Notes: generated by a model not told the origin, from the letters alone. A stretch of DNA of 64,000 nt from Halocatena pleomorpha (GCF_003862495.1 NZ_RRCH01000028.1:62001-126000), one strand, 5' to 3'; positions 28,671-38,580 are shown, counted from the stretch's first letter. Numbers and translations are program-made.

Positions 28671-30449
28671 ATGAACAAGGATCATCGTCATCTGAGTAGA
28701 CGTACATTTATCGGGGCTAGCGGCGCAGCGCTTACGACAGCACTCGCTGGTTGTCTGGGTGATAGCGGCAGTGAAACATCCACATTCGCCACGGCATTCG
28801 AGGGCGGGCGTCCACCGACGGAGGTTCATTTCAATCCGTGGAATCCATCGAACTACGCCCAAACGTACAGTATCTACTGGATTCAGCATACCACTTCTGC
28901 ACACGGTGACGGATCGGTTTCTTCGAGTTTCTTCGAGAAACTGAGCGTCGATGGAGCGGAAGTCACGATCAAGTTCCCGACGGACTGGGGTTACTGGAAC
29001 GGCGACGACATCACCGCCGAGGATTATCTGGTCGAGGCAGAAATCGACCGATACCAAGACCCGGAGGGATCACCTATCAAAAGCCACGAACTGATCGATG
29101 ACTACACCGTCCGTCGAACGTACAAGAACGAAGTCTCACCGACCGTTGCGAAACTGAACGCCGGTTACGGGATGGCAGCACCAAAATCGGTCTTTCGGAA
29201 ATATCTCGAACGGTATCGGGACGCAACTACCAAGAGTGAGCGGCAGGCCGTCACCGACGACCTCCTCAAGATGACTATCTCGACGGAGACGTTCGTCGAG
29301 GAGGGACTCGGCAGTTCATTGTTCAAAATCGAGGATTTCAACTCCTCCGAGACACTCGCTGTAAAGCAAGACGATCATCCGTGGTCGGATCGGACGAACA
29401 TCGAGGAACTCCGCGTGCTGCCGAACGTCGAATCCGGAACCCAAGTCGAGCAACTCGAAAAGAGCAACGAACTCGACATGACGCAGTACATCACCGAAAA
29501 TCAGCGCTCGGAGTACCCCGATAATCTCGAAAACGTCTACAAACTGAGCCACTACAACTGTCAAAAGTACATTCTAAACTGGAACAACGAACATCTCGGG
29601 AACCGATCAGTCCGACGGGCGATCATCGCAGCGATCGATATCCCATCGATCGTCAACGCAGCAACCCAGACCGGAATGCTCGCGTCCCCAACTCAGGTCC
29701 AGACGGGAATCCGAGAAACCATCGAGGACATGTATCTTGGGAAAGGGTTCACCGATCAACTCATCCAGTATCCGGTTAAAGCCGACAAAGAGAGAGCACG
29801 CACGCACATGGAAGACGCGAACTATTCGATGACCGATGGAACGTGGGTCAGTCCGGACGGCACAGCCATCTCTTTCGACATCATCACCCAATCAGCCGTC
29901 TCCCAGTCCCAGCCGACGAAGGTGTTCAGCGATCAACTGAACGAGTTTGGCATGGAGACGAACATGAACGCGATCGGTCAAGACTACTACTCGAAACTCC
30001 AAGAGTGGGAATTCGATATCGCCTGGATCTGGCATGTTGCGCTGCCGTTCTGGCATCCGACGGCCTACTTCTCGAACAACTTCTATGGAATCCTCGCTGG
30101 AGATCCGGACAGCGGTACCGATACCGGGCCGACTGGTGTGCCGTTCTCGACTGAGATCCCCAAAGAGGTCGGTGCAGAAACAGTCGGGAGCAACGGCGTT
30201 CAAATCAATCCCGCACAGCTCATGAACGACCTGAACGCCGCATCGTCCGCAGAGGAGACGAAAACGATCACCCGGAAACTCGTTCGGTGGGTCAACTTCG
30301 ACCTGCCATCGATCATACACATGCAGGAGAATCGGGGTTTCGGTGGCGATGTCAGCAACTTCAGCTTCCCAAATCCGGACGAAACCCGGCTTGATCGGCC
30401 GAATCCCGGCCCATGGGCCTTGACGAGTGGATTGATCTCGGCTAAGTAG
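28671..30449 (+). CDS. oligopeptide/oligosaccharide ABC transporter substrate-binding lipoprotein (SBP family 5)
   Basis: Extracellular solute-binding protein of about 592 residues of the Dpp/Opp class (SBP_bac_5). It has a Tat-type lipoprotein signal: RRTFIGASGAALTTALAGC with a lipobox ending at Cys 25, so it is exported folded and anchored by lipid. The mature part shows family-5 features such as KFPTDWGYWNGDDITAEDYL (the usual 'W.dG..ltA.Dv' region) and NRSVRRAIIAAIDIPSIV. In haloarchaea and other archaea this class often carries oligosaccharides rather than peptides, and the setting beside GH115 and pectin enzymes points to that. A GTG 9 nt upstream is in frame but the ATG gives the canonical signal. 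Confidence 0.92.
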   Translation: MNKDHRHLSRRTFIGASGAALTTALAGCLGDSGSETSTFATAFEGGRPPTEVHFNPWNPSNYAQTYSIYWIQHTTSAHGDGSVSSSFFEKLSVDGAEVTIKFPTDWGYWNGDDITAEDYLVEAEIDRYQDPEGSPIKSHELIDDYTVRRTYKNEVSPTVAKLNAGYGMAAPKSVFRKYLERYRDATTKSERQAVTDDLLKMTISTETFVEEGLGSSLFKIEDFNSSETLAVKQDDHPWSDRTNIEELRVLPNVESGTQVEQLEKSNELDMTQYITENQRSEYPDNLENVYKLSHYNCQKYILNWNNEHLGNRSVRRAIIAAIDIPSIVNAATQTGMLASPTQVQTGIRETIEDMYLGKGFTDQLIQYPVKADKERARTHMEDANYSMTDGTWVSPDGTAISFDIITQSAVSQSQPTKVFSDQLNEFGMETNMNAIGQDYYSKLQEWEFDIAWIWHVALPFWHPTAYFSNNFYGILAGDPDSGTDTGPTGVPFSTEIPKEVGAETVGSNGVQINPAQLMNDLNAASSAEETKTITRKLVRWVNFDLPSIIHMQENRGFGGDVSNFSFPNPDETRLDRPNPGPWALTSGLISAK

Positions 30450-30501
30450 AAATTCATAAATTTTCATCCATGAAAACGACGAATTTACCTAAGGATCGGC
30501 C

Positions 30502-31521
30502 ATGAGAACGGATTATCTCGCAAAACGGGTTGCACAGGCAGCGCTGACGTTTTTTGTAACGGTGACGCTCACGTTCGTCCTGTATCGGATGATGCCAGGC
30601 GGACCGACTGAAGCCCTCCGAAACGTTATTCTGCAACAACAGATGGGCACTGGCAACACGATTGATCCGGCCCGGGTTGAACGGTTAGTCGCACAGTATA
30701 CGAATCTACAGAGCGATGCACCGATGTACAAACAGTACATACAGTACATGAGCAGTGTTTTTCTCGAGCAGGATCTCGGTGAGTCGCTGTATGAGGACGC
30801 GTCCGTGACATCGCTGCTCGCCGAACGAATTCCGTGGTCTATGCTCATCAGCGTCTATGCCATGGTAATCGGATACACTGTAAGCATCGTACTTGGTGCC
30901 GTGATGGCCTTCAAAGAAAAATCTCGATTCGACTCGATCTCATCTATCGTCGTGATTGGTCTCAACTCCACGCCGTATTACGTCGCAGGTATCTTGCTTA
31001 TTTTCTTCTTCAGCATTCGAAATGAGATTTTCCCAACAGGTGGTCGAGTTGGCCTTGGCGTTGAAGAAGGGTTCAATATACTGTTCATGCAGAGCATCGC
31101 GTATCACGCCGCATTACCGGTACTATCGATGAGTATTCTCGGACTCGGAACGGCGTTGACAATGCGGGGTAACGCTGTTCGCGTGCTCGGGGAAGATTAC
31201 TTGCGCGTCGCAAAGCTACGCGGACTTCGCAACTCCCGTATCGCGACTCAGTACGTAGGGCGAAACGCCATCCTGCCGATGTACACGCAGTTCATGATCG
31301 GAATCGCCGGAGTACTCAGTAGCTCCGTCATTGTCGAGCAGATCTTCTCCTATCCCGGCGTCGGGTTGTTAGTGTACGACGCCATTCAGGTGCGAAACTA
31401 CCCCGTGCTCATGGGATCGCTCATCGTGTTCACCCTCGTAACGATCGTTGCGATCTTGATCGCGGATCTGACGTACGGATTCATTGATCCCCGAATCTCC
31501 TCTGGAGGCACCGATGAGTAG
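30502..31521 (+). CDS. Opp/Dpp-type ABC transporter permease (DppB-like)
   Basis: Membrane permease of 339 residues with six membrane segments. The N terminus (YLAKRVAQAALTFFVTVTLTFVLYRMMPGGPT) is typical of DppB/OppB proteins, as is the EAA loop that docks on the ATPase (LGEDYLRVAKLRGLRNSRI). The C terminus EQIFSYPGVGLLVYDAI is another family hallmark. It follows the substrate-binding protein by 52 bp and its last 8 bases overlap the next permease gene, so it is the first transmembrane half of the importer. Confidence 0.93.
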   Translation: MRTDYLAKRVAQAALTFFVTVTLTFVLYRMMPGGPTEALRNVILQQQMGTGNTIDPARVERLVAQYTNLQSDAPMYKQYIQYMSSVFLEQDLGESLYEDASVTSLLAERIPWSMLISVYAMVIGYTVSIVLGAVMAFKEKSRFDSISSIVVIGLNSTPYYVAGILLIFFFSIRNEIFPTGGRVGLGVEEGFNILFMQSIAYHAALPVLSMSILGLGTALTMRGNAVRVLGEDYLRVAKLRGLRNSRIATQYVGRNAILPMYTQFMIGIAGVLSSSVIVEQIFSYPGVGLLVYDAIQVRNYPVLMGSLIVFTLVTIVAILIADLTYGFIDPRISSGGTDE

Positions 31522-32512
31522 CGAACGGTCCGACGATTCGGACGGACTCGGTGACCTCTTCGACGCTGATACTGATCGCGAAACGGTTCCACAGACGCAG
31601 CGCCTCAAGCGGCAGTTCGATCTGTACGTCGCTGCGCCGTTCCGAGTCGCAATGACCGACTGGCGAGCGATCGTGGGAACGGCGATCATCCTCATGTTCG
31701 TCCTGATGGGAACAGTCGGTGTGTGGCTGGTCGACAAGCCCACCAGCGGTGACGCGCCGGTTCTCGAACCACCGTTCCAGAACCCGAGCTACGTTCTTGG
31801 GACGGATACCTTCGGGCAACCGATCGGGGCACAACTCATTCATGCGACGCCGGATATGTTCCGGATGGTGTTCGCTGGAGCGGTCGTGAGCGTCGGCGTT
31901 GCGGCGCTAGTCGGCGTTCTTTCGGGGTTTCGCCGCGGTTCGACGCTTGATACGATACTGATGATGATAACGGACATCATTATCACTATTCCGGGCCTTC
32001 CGCTGGTAATCGTTCTCGTCGCCATCTTCCAACCAGGAAATCCGTACGTGATCGGCGTTCTCCTGGGGCTGGACAACTGGCCTGGGTTAGCGAGAACCGT
32101 GCGTTCGCAAGTACTGAGCATCCGTGAGGAATCCTACGTCGAAGCATCACGGATCATGGGCATCTCGACAGGGACGATTCTCCGCCGGGACGTGATCGCT
32201 CAACTGATGCCGTACATAACGGTGAACTCGGCGCTGGCGTCTCGACGTATCATCTTCGAGTCCGTCGGGCTGTACTTCCTTGGTATCCTTCCGTTCACGA
32301 CGTTCAACTGGGGCGTCATGATGAACATCGCGTACGAGGGGAACGCACTCAACCGCCCAAGCATGTACCATTTTCTTGCCTTCCCGTTATTGACGATCTT
32401 CCTGATGTCGTTCGGACTCGTGTTGTTCTCACAGGGGATGGATAGCGTGTTCAACGTCCGGCTTAGAGCGCGCCACTCCGCAACGATCGACGAGGGGGAC
32501 TCAGACTCATGA
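31514..32512 (+). CDS. Opp/Dpp-type ABC transporter permease (DppC-like)
   Basis: Membrane permease of 332 residues, the partner of the DppB-like protein. An acidic cytoplasmic N terminus of about 45 residues precedes the first helix. The periplasmic-side motif YVLGTDTFGQPIGAQLIHA matches DppC/OppC proteins (family form 'LGTD.lGRD'), and the EAA loop is EESYVEASRIMGISTGTIL. The start is the ATG at 31514, preceded by GGAGG about 5 nt upstream and overlapping the stop of the previous gene. A TTG at 31484 in the same frame is not needed. Confidence 0.93.
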   Translation: MSSERSDDSDGLGDLFDADTDRETVPQTQRLKRQFDLYVAAPFRVAMTDWRAIVGTAIILMFVLMGTVGVWLVDKPTSGDAPVLEPPFQNPSYVLGTDTFGQPIGAQLIHATPDMFRMVFAGAVVSVGVAALVGVLSGFRRGSTLDTILMMITDIIITIPGLPLVIVLVAIFQPGNPYVIGVLLGLDNWPGLARTVRSQVLSIREESYVEASRIMGISTGTILRRDVIAQLMPYITVNSALASRRIIFESVGLYFLGILPFTTFNWGVMMNIAYEGNALNRPSMYHFLAFPLLTIFLMSFGLVLFSQGMDSVFNVRLRARHSATIDEGDSDS

Positions 32513-32585
32513 TCCGATCGACCGAGAAAACTACCAGTAGCGGTACTAACACTGTGATCGACAAGCCACTACGACAACACAACGA

Positions 32586-33650
32586 ATGAGTAACACAGAC
32601 ACGATCGTCGAGGTCTCGAATCTCGACGTCACGTTTCAGATGGATCGTGGACAGTCACACGTCGTGCGCGATGTCAACCTTGACGTTGCTCGCAACGAGA
32701 CGCTCGGTATCATCGGCGAAAGCGGAAGTGGGAAGTCCATGCTCGCGTCGTCGTTTCTCAACGCCGTCATCGATCCCGGCGTCTCGACCGGTAAGGTCAT
32801 GTACCACCCGGAGGACGGAGCACCGGTTTCCGTTTTAGAGCTGTCTGACTCCGAGCTGGATCGATTTCGCTGGGAAGAAGTCGCCATGGTGTTTCAGGGG
32901 GCGATGAGTTCGTTCAATCCCGTTACGAAGATCCGCACACAGTTCAGAGAGACCCTGCAAGATCACGGCCGTGATATCCCCGCCGGGATGGACCGAGCGC
33001 ACGAACTCTTAGAAAGCGTGTATCTCGATCCGGACCGAATCCTCGACTCCTACGCTCACGAACTCTCCGGCGGCATGAAACAGCGCGCACTCATCGCGCT
33101 GAGTCTGCTCCTCGAACCGGACTTACTCGTTCTCGACGAACCGACAGCCGCCCTAGACCTGCTGATGCAGCGATCGATCGTCACGCTCTTGGATGAACTG
33201 CAGACGGAATACGATCTGACACTTGTGTTTATCACCCACGACCTCCCGCTGTTGACAACGCTTGCCGACCGCATTGCCGTCATGTACGCGTTCAACCTCA
33301 CCGAGATCGGAACGACGGACGAACTGTTGTACAACGCTTCACACCCATACACGCGTGCACTCCTTGATGCGACACCGGATCTGAACGTCCCGGTTGACGA
33401 AATGAGCATCATCAAGGGGAGCAAGCCAGACCCGGTCGATCGGATCTCGGGATGCTCATACAGCCCCCGGTGTCCGATAGCCGATGATCGGTGTCGATCC
33501 GAAGAGCCGCCGATGATGACAGTCCGTGACGCTCACGAATCAGCATGTTTCTACTACGACGACGCCCCGGATGCCGTGCCGATCAGTGCCGCCCCTGATG
33601 AACGTCCATCGTCTGGGAGAACCACTGCGACTGAGGGGCGAGATAACTGA
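32586..33650 (+). CDS. Opp/Dpp-type ABC transporter ATPase (DppD-like)
   Basis: ATP-binding protein of 354 residues. Walker A is GESGSGKS (39-46), the signature is LSGGMKQR, Walker B is LLVLDEPTAALD, and the H-loop is FITHDL. The C-terminal oligopeptide-transporter domain (Oligo_HPY) is present, with its conserved CSYSPRCPIADDRC cysteine cluster, which in some DppD proteins binds an iron-sulfur cluster. The gene starts 73 bp after the second permease and its stop overlaps the next ATG by 1 base. Confidence 0.95.
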   Translation: MSNTDTIVEVSNLDVTFQMDRGQSHVVRDVNLDVARNETLGIIGESGSGKSMLASSFLNAVIDPGVSTGKVMYHPEDGAPVSVLELSDSELDRFRWEEVAMVFQGAMSSFNPVTKIRTQFRETLQDHGRDIPAGMDRAHELLESVYLDPDRILDSYAHELSGGMKQRALIALSLLLEPDLLVLDEPTAALDLLMQRSIVTLLDELQTEYDLTLVFITHDLPLLTTLADRIAVMYAFNLTEIGTTDELLYNASHPYTRALLDATPDLNVPVDEMSIIKGSKPDPVDRISGCSYSPRCPIADDRCRSEEPPMMTVRDAHESACFYYDDAPDAVPISAAPDERPSSGRTTATEGRDN

Positions 33651-34735
33651 TGTCCTCCGAACCGATGCTTTCGATCGACGATGTTTCCGTTGCGTTCACC
33701 GACGGTGGAGGCCTATTCGATATTTTCAGCGACTCCGAGACGGTCAGAGCAGTCAACGACGTGTCCCTCACCCTCGGTGAACAGGAAACGCTCACGCTCA
33801 TCGGTGAGAGCGGCTGTGGAAAATCAACGCTCGGCAAGACGGCAATCGGTGCTCAACAGCCGACCAGCGGAACAGTGCGCTACCGCGGACAGGACATCTG
33901 GAAGGCCCGAAACGACGCGGGTTCCGCTTCGATTCCCTTCGATGAGATCCGGTCCGCACTCCAGATTATCCATCAAGATCCCGGCAGTGCGCTCAACCCA
34001 AATCAGCGACTCCGTACTTCGTTGATGATTCCCCTGAAACAGTGGTATCCCGATCTCAGTCGTGAGGAACGAGTAGAACGCATTCATACGCTGTTCGAAC
34101 AGGTCGGGATGTCACCGCCCGACGATTACCTGAACCGGTATCCTCACCAACTGAGTGGGGGAGAAACCCAGCGTGCGGTTCTCGTTCGGGCGCTACTGTT
34201 GAATCCCGATGTTATCCTCGCTGACGAAGCGATCAGTGCACTCGATGTATCCTTGCGAGTCGAAATGATGGATCTCATGCTGGAGTTACAGGAACTGTTC
34301 CAGACCTCGTATCTATTTATCTCACATGATCTCTCGAATGCGAGATACATAGCAGAAAAGTCAGGTGGACGCATCGCTGTGATGTATCTCGGCGAGATCG
34401 TTGAGATCGGATCTGTAGATGAAATCATGGAAAACCCACAACATCCGTACACGAAGGCGCTCCAATGGGCGACGGCAAACCTTTACGACGACGGGGGTGA
34501 TGCGACGTTCCCGTTACGGAAAATAGATGTCCCAGATCCGACAGATCTTCCGTCAGGGTGTCACTTCCATCCACGTTGTCCAGAAGCCCGCGAGGTGTGC
34601 CAACGCCAGCATCCAGAACGGATCTACATCGACGATGAGGAAACGAACTACGCTCGGTGCTTCCGAGCGGACGAACAGCACGAGTACTGGAACAGTCCCG
34701 AAATAACGTCCGGGTCATCGGTTGACTCCTCATAA
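33650..34735 (+). CDS. Opp/Dpp-type ABC transporter ATPase (DppF-like)
   Basis: Second ATPase of the importer, 361 residues. Walker A is GESGCGKST, the signature is LSGGETQR, Walker B is VILADEAISALD and the H-loop is FISHDL. The C terminus has the Oligo_HPY region with GCHFHPRCPEAREVCQ. It begins in the stop codon of the previous gene (TGATG), so the two ATPases are made together and should form the heterodimer that powers import. Confidence 0.95.
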   Translation: MSSEPMLSIDDVSVAFTDGGGLFDIFSDSETVRAVNDVSLTLGEQETLTLIGESGCGKSTLGKTAIGAQQPTSGTVRYRGQDIWKARNDAGSASIPFDEIRSALQIIHQDPGSALNPNQRLRTSLMIPLKQWYPDLSREERVERIHTLFEQVGMSPPDDYLNRYPHQLSGGETQRAVLVRALLLNPDVILADEAISALDVSLRVEMMDLMLELQELFQTSYLFISHDLSNARYIAEKSGGRIAVMYLGEIVEIGSVDEIMENPQHPYTKALQWATANLYDDGGDATFPLRKIDVPDPTDLPSGCHFHPRCPEAREVCQRQHPERIYIDDEETNYARCFRADEQHEYWNSPEITSGSSVDSS

Positions 34736-34756
34736 GAATCGTTTAGACGAAACAGC

Positions 34757-35002
34757 ATGGCTGATACCACTGATACGGAACCGTCTCAAGCATCGAACGC
34801 CGAACGGTATCGATCTATGACTCTTCCGGGGGGGCAGGGATTATGGCTATCGACCGGCGTCGGAATCGCGTTGCTTCTCGCCGGTATGTTCGTCTTCGAA
34901 GGAACGATGGCCGGAGTGCTTGGCCTGTGGGGTGTCTCACTCCTCGCTACATCCATCGCCGGATACGTCATGTATCGCCTCTGGTACCAGTACGGTTCGT
35001 AA
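34757..35002 (+). CDS. small two-helix membrane protein closing the ABC importer operon
   Basis: An 81-residue protein with a polar N-terminal 28 residues and two hydrophobic segments, at about 29-48 (LWLSTGVGIALLLAGMFVFE) and 52-73 (GVLGLWGVSLLATSIAGYVMY). It follows the second ATPase by 21 bp on the same strand, so it is probably co-transcribed with the importer. No known family; an accessory subunit of the transporter is an inference from position only. Confidence 0.6.
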   Translation: MADTTDTEPSQASNAERYRSMTLPGGQGLWLSTGVGIALLLAGMFVFEGTMAGVLGLWGVSLLATSIAGYVMYRLWYQYGS

Positions 35003-35116
35003 GAGCTGATTGGAACAGGAAAGTCGAGTCCCCGGCGACGGTCGATGCCGGGCGTTCGACTGTCAAGGGTGTCGATGGCGTCCCTCGTCAGCCCATCAGT
35101 CGTCAGTACGCTCCCG

Positions 35117-35869
35117 TCAGCACCAGTTCAGTACCGTAGCCATCGCCTCGTCGGCGTCGCTAGTAGGCGAGAATTCACAGCCAACGTAGCCGTCGTACTC
35201 CGTCGCCTCAATCGCCTCAAAGATATTCTCATAATCGAGTTTACCGGTTCCCGGTTCGTGCCGACCAGGAACGTCAGCTACGTGAATGTGACCAATACTA
35301 TCGATGTGCTCGGTAATGTTCTGGATGACGTTGCCCTCTGTGATCTGTTGGTGATAAACATCATAGAGCAGGCGAACGTTCGGTGAGTCGACGGTGTCGA
35401 TGATCTCGTATCCTTCCTCAGACGTTTCGAGGTAGTACCCTGGATGATCGACCGTCGTATTCAGCGGCTCCAGAACGAGCGTCACGCCTGCTGCTTCGGC
35501 GTCGGGCGCGACCCGCGAGAGGATGTCAACGACTGAATTGTGCTGTGTGGTCCGGTCCAGTCCGTCCTGGTTCGGTCCAGTCGTCACGATGAGTGAGAGC
35601 ATCCCGAGGGAGGCGGCCATTTCGATCGACTCTCGAACGGTCTCGACGGCGTCGTCGGCTACGCTGGGATCGGTGAGTGTCCCGCCCGCGACGCAGCCGA
35701 CGATCGGAATATCCGCATCGGCGGCAGCGTTCTCGATGTCATCGAGGTTCTTCTCCCGCCAGTCCCAGAACTCGACGGCGTCAGCGCCTGCCTCGGCGGC
35801 CCGCGTAATTCGCTCGTGGAACGGCTCGTCGTCGTACACCATCTCTACGCAAACGGAGATGTTCGGCAT
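35117..35869 (-). CDS. hydroxypyruvate-isomerase-like sugar epimerase/isomerase (TIM barrel)
   Basis: Protein of 250 residues of the xylose-isomerase-like TIM barrel superfamily (AP endonuclease 2 fold), closest in appearance to hydroxypyruvate isomerase and related ketose epimerases. Metal-binding residues are visible: Glu of VLEPLN, Asp of LLYDVYHQQ, His of HIHVADVPGRHEPG and the final Glu of GCEFSP. The start MPNISVCVEMVYDD is typical of Hyi-type proteins. It starts directly after the stop of the dehydrogenase gene upstream, so the two are one operon. In this context it probably converts a uronic-acid or deoxy-sugar intermediate. Confidence 0.87.
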   Translation of the reverse strand: MPNISVCVEMVYDDEPFHERITRAAEAGADAVEFWDWREKNLDDIENAAADADIPIVGCVAGGTLTDPSVADDAVETVRESIEMAASLGMLSLIVTTGPNQDGLDRTTQHNSVVDILSRVAPDAEAAGVTLVLEPLNTTVDHPGYYLETSEEGYEIIDTVDSPNVRLLYDVYHQQITEGNVIQNITEHIDSIGHIHVADVPGRHEPGTGKLDYENIFEAIEATEYDGYVGCEFSPTSDADEAMATVLNWC

Positions 35870-36976
35870 TTATTCGCCCTCCGTCGGCACGGGTGTCAGT
35901 GCGCCGGATTCGACCATCGCTTCGAGTGGATTGTCGTCGATGCTCAGCGGGAGGTCGACGCGACCCCGTCGGCGGGCGGACTCCCACGTGGCGAAGATCA
36001 ACTCGGTCGCGTTCAGCGCATTCTCAGCGCAGAGTTCCGGTTTCTCCGCAGCTTCGAGACAGCGAACGTTCTCAGCGATGGCGCGGTCGATGAATTCCCA
36101 ACTGTGCAGGCCGTCATCGGTCTCGACCGATTTCCACTCCTCGTCACCAGCACGGCGGATTCGCAACGTCGGTAACTCCTCTCCGTCCTTAGTGGAGGGA
36201 CCGAGTTCGATCGTGCCGCGGCTACCAACCAGACGATGGTGGCAACTGACGACGCCTGCCGGACCCCTACCGTCGGTGCAGTCGCTCGTTCCGAGACCAC
36301 TAACGCCGTTCTCATACTCCCAAAGAACGACAGCCTGATTCTCGTTGTGCGAACCGAAGAGGATGTTCTCCTCGCTGTATTCGATCTGACCGAGTGCCCA
36401 GTCGCCGGGCACTTCGTCGTTGAAGTAGTTACAGAGGTCGAAGGAATGAGATCCGTAATCGAAGATACCGGCCGGGGACGCGAACTCGATCCGCTCTAGG
36501 TCACCGATCGCACCGCTGTCGAGCAACTCCTTTGCCGTTCTGACTGCGTCACTGAACCGCCGCTGATGGTTGAACGTCAACTGAACGTCGTGACGACGTG
36601 CCTCCTGAGCCATCAGGTGTGCTCCACCGTAACTGTCGGCCATCGGCTTCTCACAGTGAATCGCCTCAACGACGCCCGACCGAATGCAGTCGATCGCGAT
36701 TCGAGCGTGGACTGCTGGCGGCACACACAGGGAGATGATGTCGGGGTTGACTGCCTCGAACAGTTCATCGTACGCCTCGAAAACGTTTCTGTTGTCGATG
36801 TCGAACGCCTCGGCGAACGTCTCAGCATTCTCGCGGACGATGTCCGCACACGCGATGAGATCGCACTCGGGATGGTTCTCGTAGGCTGTAGCGTGATGGT
36901 ATGCCATCGCGTAGCCGTCTTCATCGGGGTTGTCCGGTTCTGTGCCAGTACCGATAACAGCGACTCGGTAACACAT
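35870..36976 (-). CDS. Gfo/Idh/MocA-family sugar dehydrogenase
   Basis: NAD(P)-dependent oxidoreductase of 368 residues. The N-terminal Rossmann region is visible (VAVIGTGTEP, YAMAYHHATAYENHPECDLIACADI), then PDIISLCVPPAVHARIAIDC and the family motif EAIHCEKPMA, whose Lys is catalytic. The C-terminal substrate domain follows (FASPAGIFDYGSHSFDLCNYF). Such enzymes oxidise or epimerise sugars, sugar acids or inositols. The gene ends one base before the isomerase ATG, with no gap, so they are translated together. They face the ABC importer operon convergently and complete the polysaccharide region. Confidence 0.93.
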   Translation of the reverse strand: MCYRVAVIGTGTEPDNPDEDGYAMAYHHATAYENHPECDLIACADIVRENAETFAEAFDIDNRNVFEAYDELFEAVNPDIISLCVPPAVHARIAIDCIRSGVVEAIHCEKPMADSYGGAHLMAQEARRHDVQLTFNHQRRFSDAVRTAKELLDSGAIGDLERIEFASPAGIFDYGSHSFDLCNYFNDEVPGDWALGQIEYSEENILFGSHNENQAVVLWEYENGVSGLGTSDCTDGRGPAGVVSCHHRLVGSRGTIELGPSTKDGEELPTLRIRRAGDEEWKSVETDDGLHSWEFIDRAIAENVRCLEAAEKPELCAENALNATELIFATWESARRRGRVDLPLSIDDNPLEAMVESGALTPVPTEGE

Positions 36977-37913
36977 GTGTTTTGATAGTAGAGGGCACGT
37001 ATAATAATTACCCTGTCGTGATGTACCGTATCAGTGTCGTGGATTCGTCCCCGATATACGGATCGCGGTGGCTCGGAACGTCTACGTTTTTGACCAGTCA
37101 ACTGCTGATAGAGGAAACTGGAAGGAGACCCGACCGATCTACTGCCTCCGTGGGTCGACACTTAGTCTGGTCGGGGGTGTTACGATGACCGCCAGTCCGT
37201 GGGGTGCGCGATCGCGTACAACGGATCCCGCTGCAGTCCGGTCGAATCGTGCGTCGCTTTCCAACAGTTCGATGACTCAGAAGTATCCCTTGTGTGATGG
37301 GCGTTTATCATGAAATAAGTCAACTGTCATATCACTATCGTCGAAAACCTACCTAGACGGCTGGAATCAACATCACCCAGCTGATCACGCTTGTTTTTGG
37401 ATTGTACTCGATGTACTTCATTCTGAAAGGGCTAATCAGAATGATGCTCGGGGCTGACAGTGCGGGGGCGACGAAACTGATCGGGAGTGATGGTATCCGT
37501 CGGACGGAGGTAACGCCATGGTATGGACGTGATTAGGCGAGAGGTGGTATCAACTCATGGGTTGCGGCACTTTTGCTGGTGCCCGTTTCGGTGTTCCTTA
37601 ACGCAGTGGGGATTAATGGCGTAGATTGTTTGTTGAGATCAGCCAGTGAGTTGTTCGTTTCCTTGATCCACTACCGGAATAGTTTCCTATCTGATGTCTA
37701 TTACATACGAGATGGTTGCAGTAATTTATATGTCAAAACTGTCATCGTCACGGTTCACCCCACGTATCTTTTCGTCCACGTGGTTGGTGGAGAATTCACG
37801 TGGGGAAGACAATCAGAATTGAAAGGGTGGAGGTATTAGAAACTACGGCAGTAACTGATTTGAAACTCGTCTTGCTGTATTAAATCGCGGTTATATGACA
37901 AAAATTCAGAATT
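36977..37913. other. intergenic region with a possible decayed membrane-protein fragment
   Basis: From 37357 to about 37536 one plus-strand frame reads like a membrane protein (ITQLITLVFGLYSMYFILKG) but has no normal start. A hydrophobic continuation lies in another frame from about 37545 (WVAALLLVPVSVFLNAVG). This looks like a frameshifted relic. The first 60 bases carry the AT-rich promoter of the dehydrogenase gene. Confidence 0.35.
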
Positions 37914-38580
37914 CATAATAGCGAACTGCAGAGATTTGGCCGTTTACGGAAAATCCGAGGCGAAAGCCTCGCCCTTTCAGGCGTTCGCCGTCCGGCTCCA
38001 CGCGACCGGTTATTCGCTCAGAGAGACAACTTCGATTCTGGCTGAATTCGGCGTCGAACGCTCTCACGGAGCGGTCTGTAACTAGGTACATCGGATTGCT
38101 GACAGCGTTCCCGACCCGCCGACGCTTCGCCGTCGCGGGTCGCGGTCGACGAAACCGCTGTCAAGATCAACGGCGAGTGGTCTTGGTTGTACGCTGCAAT
38201 ATACCTCGACACAAAGTTAATTCTCGATGTGGCGTTGTTTGGACAGCACCGATCCAGCAGCTGCGTTTCTGTCTGGCCTCGACGAGAAACACGATCTTTC
38301 AGACACAGTGTTTCTCGTCGATCAGTTCGGCTATCGGACTGCCCTCTCTCGACTCGGGTTGAGCGGCCAGGTCGACTACACCGAGCGAAACCTCATTGAG
38401 AAATGGTTTCATACGCTTAAGATGCGGGTCGGCCGCTTCCATAATGTGGGTGGGCAGTCGGCGGAGCGTTCGCCAGTGGCTTGCATTATTTGCGCATTAC
38501 TGCAACCATCTCAGACCGCACCAATCGCTCGACGGATGAACGCCGGTCGACGAGGTGCTAAACTAGACTGTGCCGAGTGA
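37914..38580 (+). pseudogene. degraded IS6-family transposase
   Basis: Pieces of an IS6-family DDE transposase (ISH15-like in haloarchaea) appear in order across three frames: the N-terminal helix-turn-helix region AVRLHATGYSLRETTSILAE, the first catalytic Asp in VAVDETAVKINGEWSW, the second Asp in FLVDQFGYRTAL, and the catalytic Glu in YTERNLIEKWFHTLKMR. At least one stop and two or more frameshifts separate them, and the C terminus (PLACIICALL-like region) is also out of frame. The element is dead. I did not find convincing terminal inverted repeats. Confidence 0.8.
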
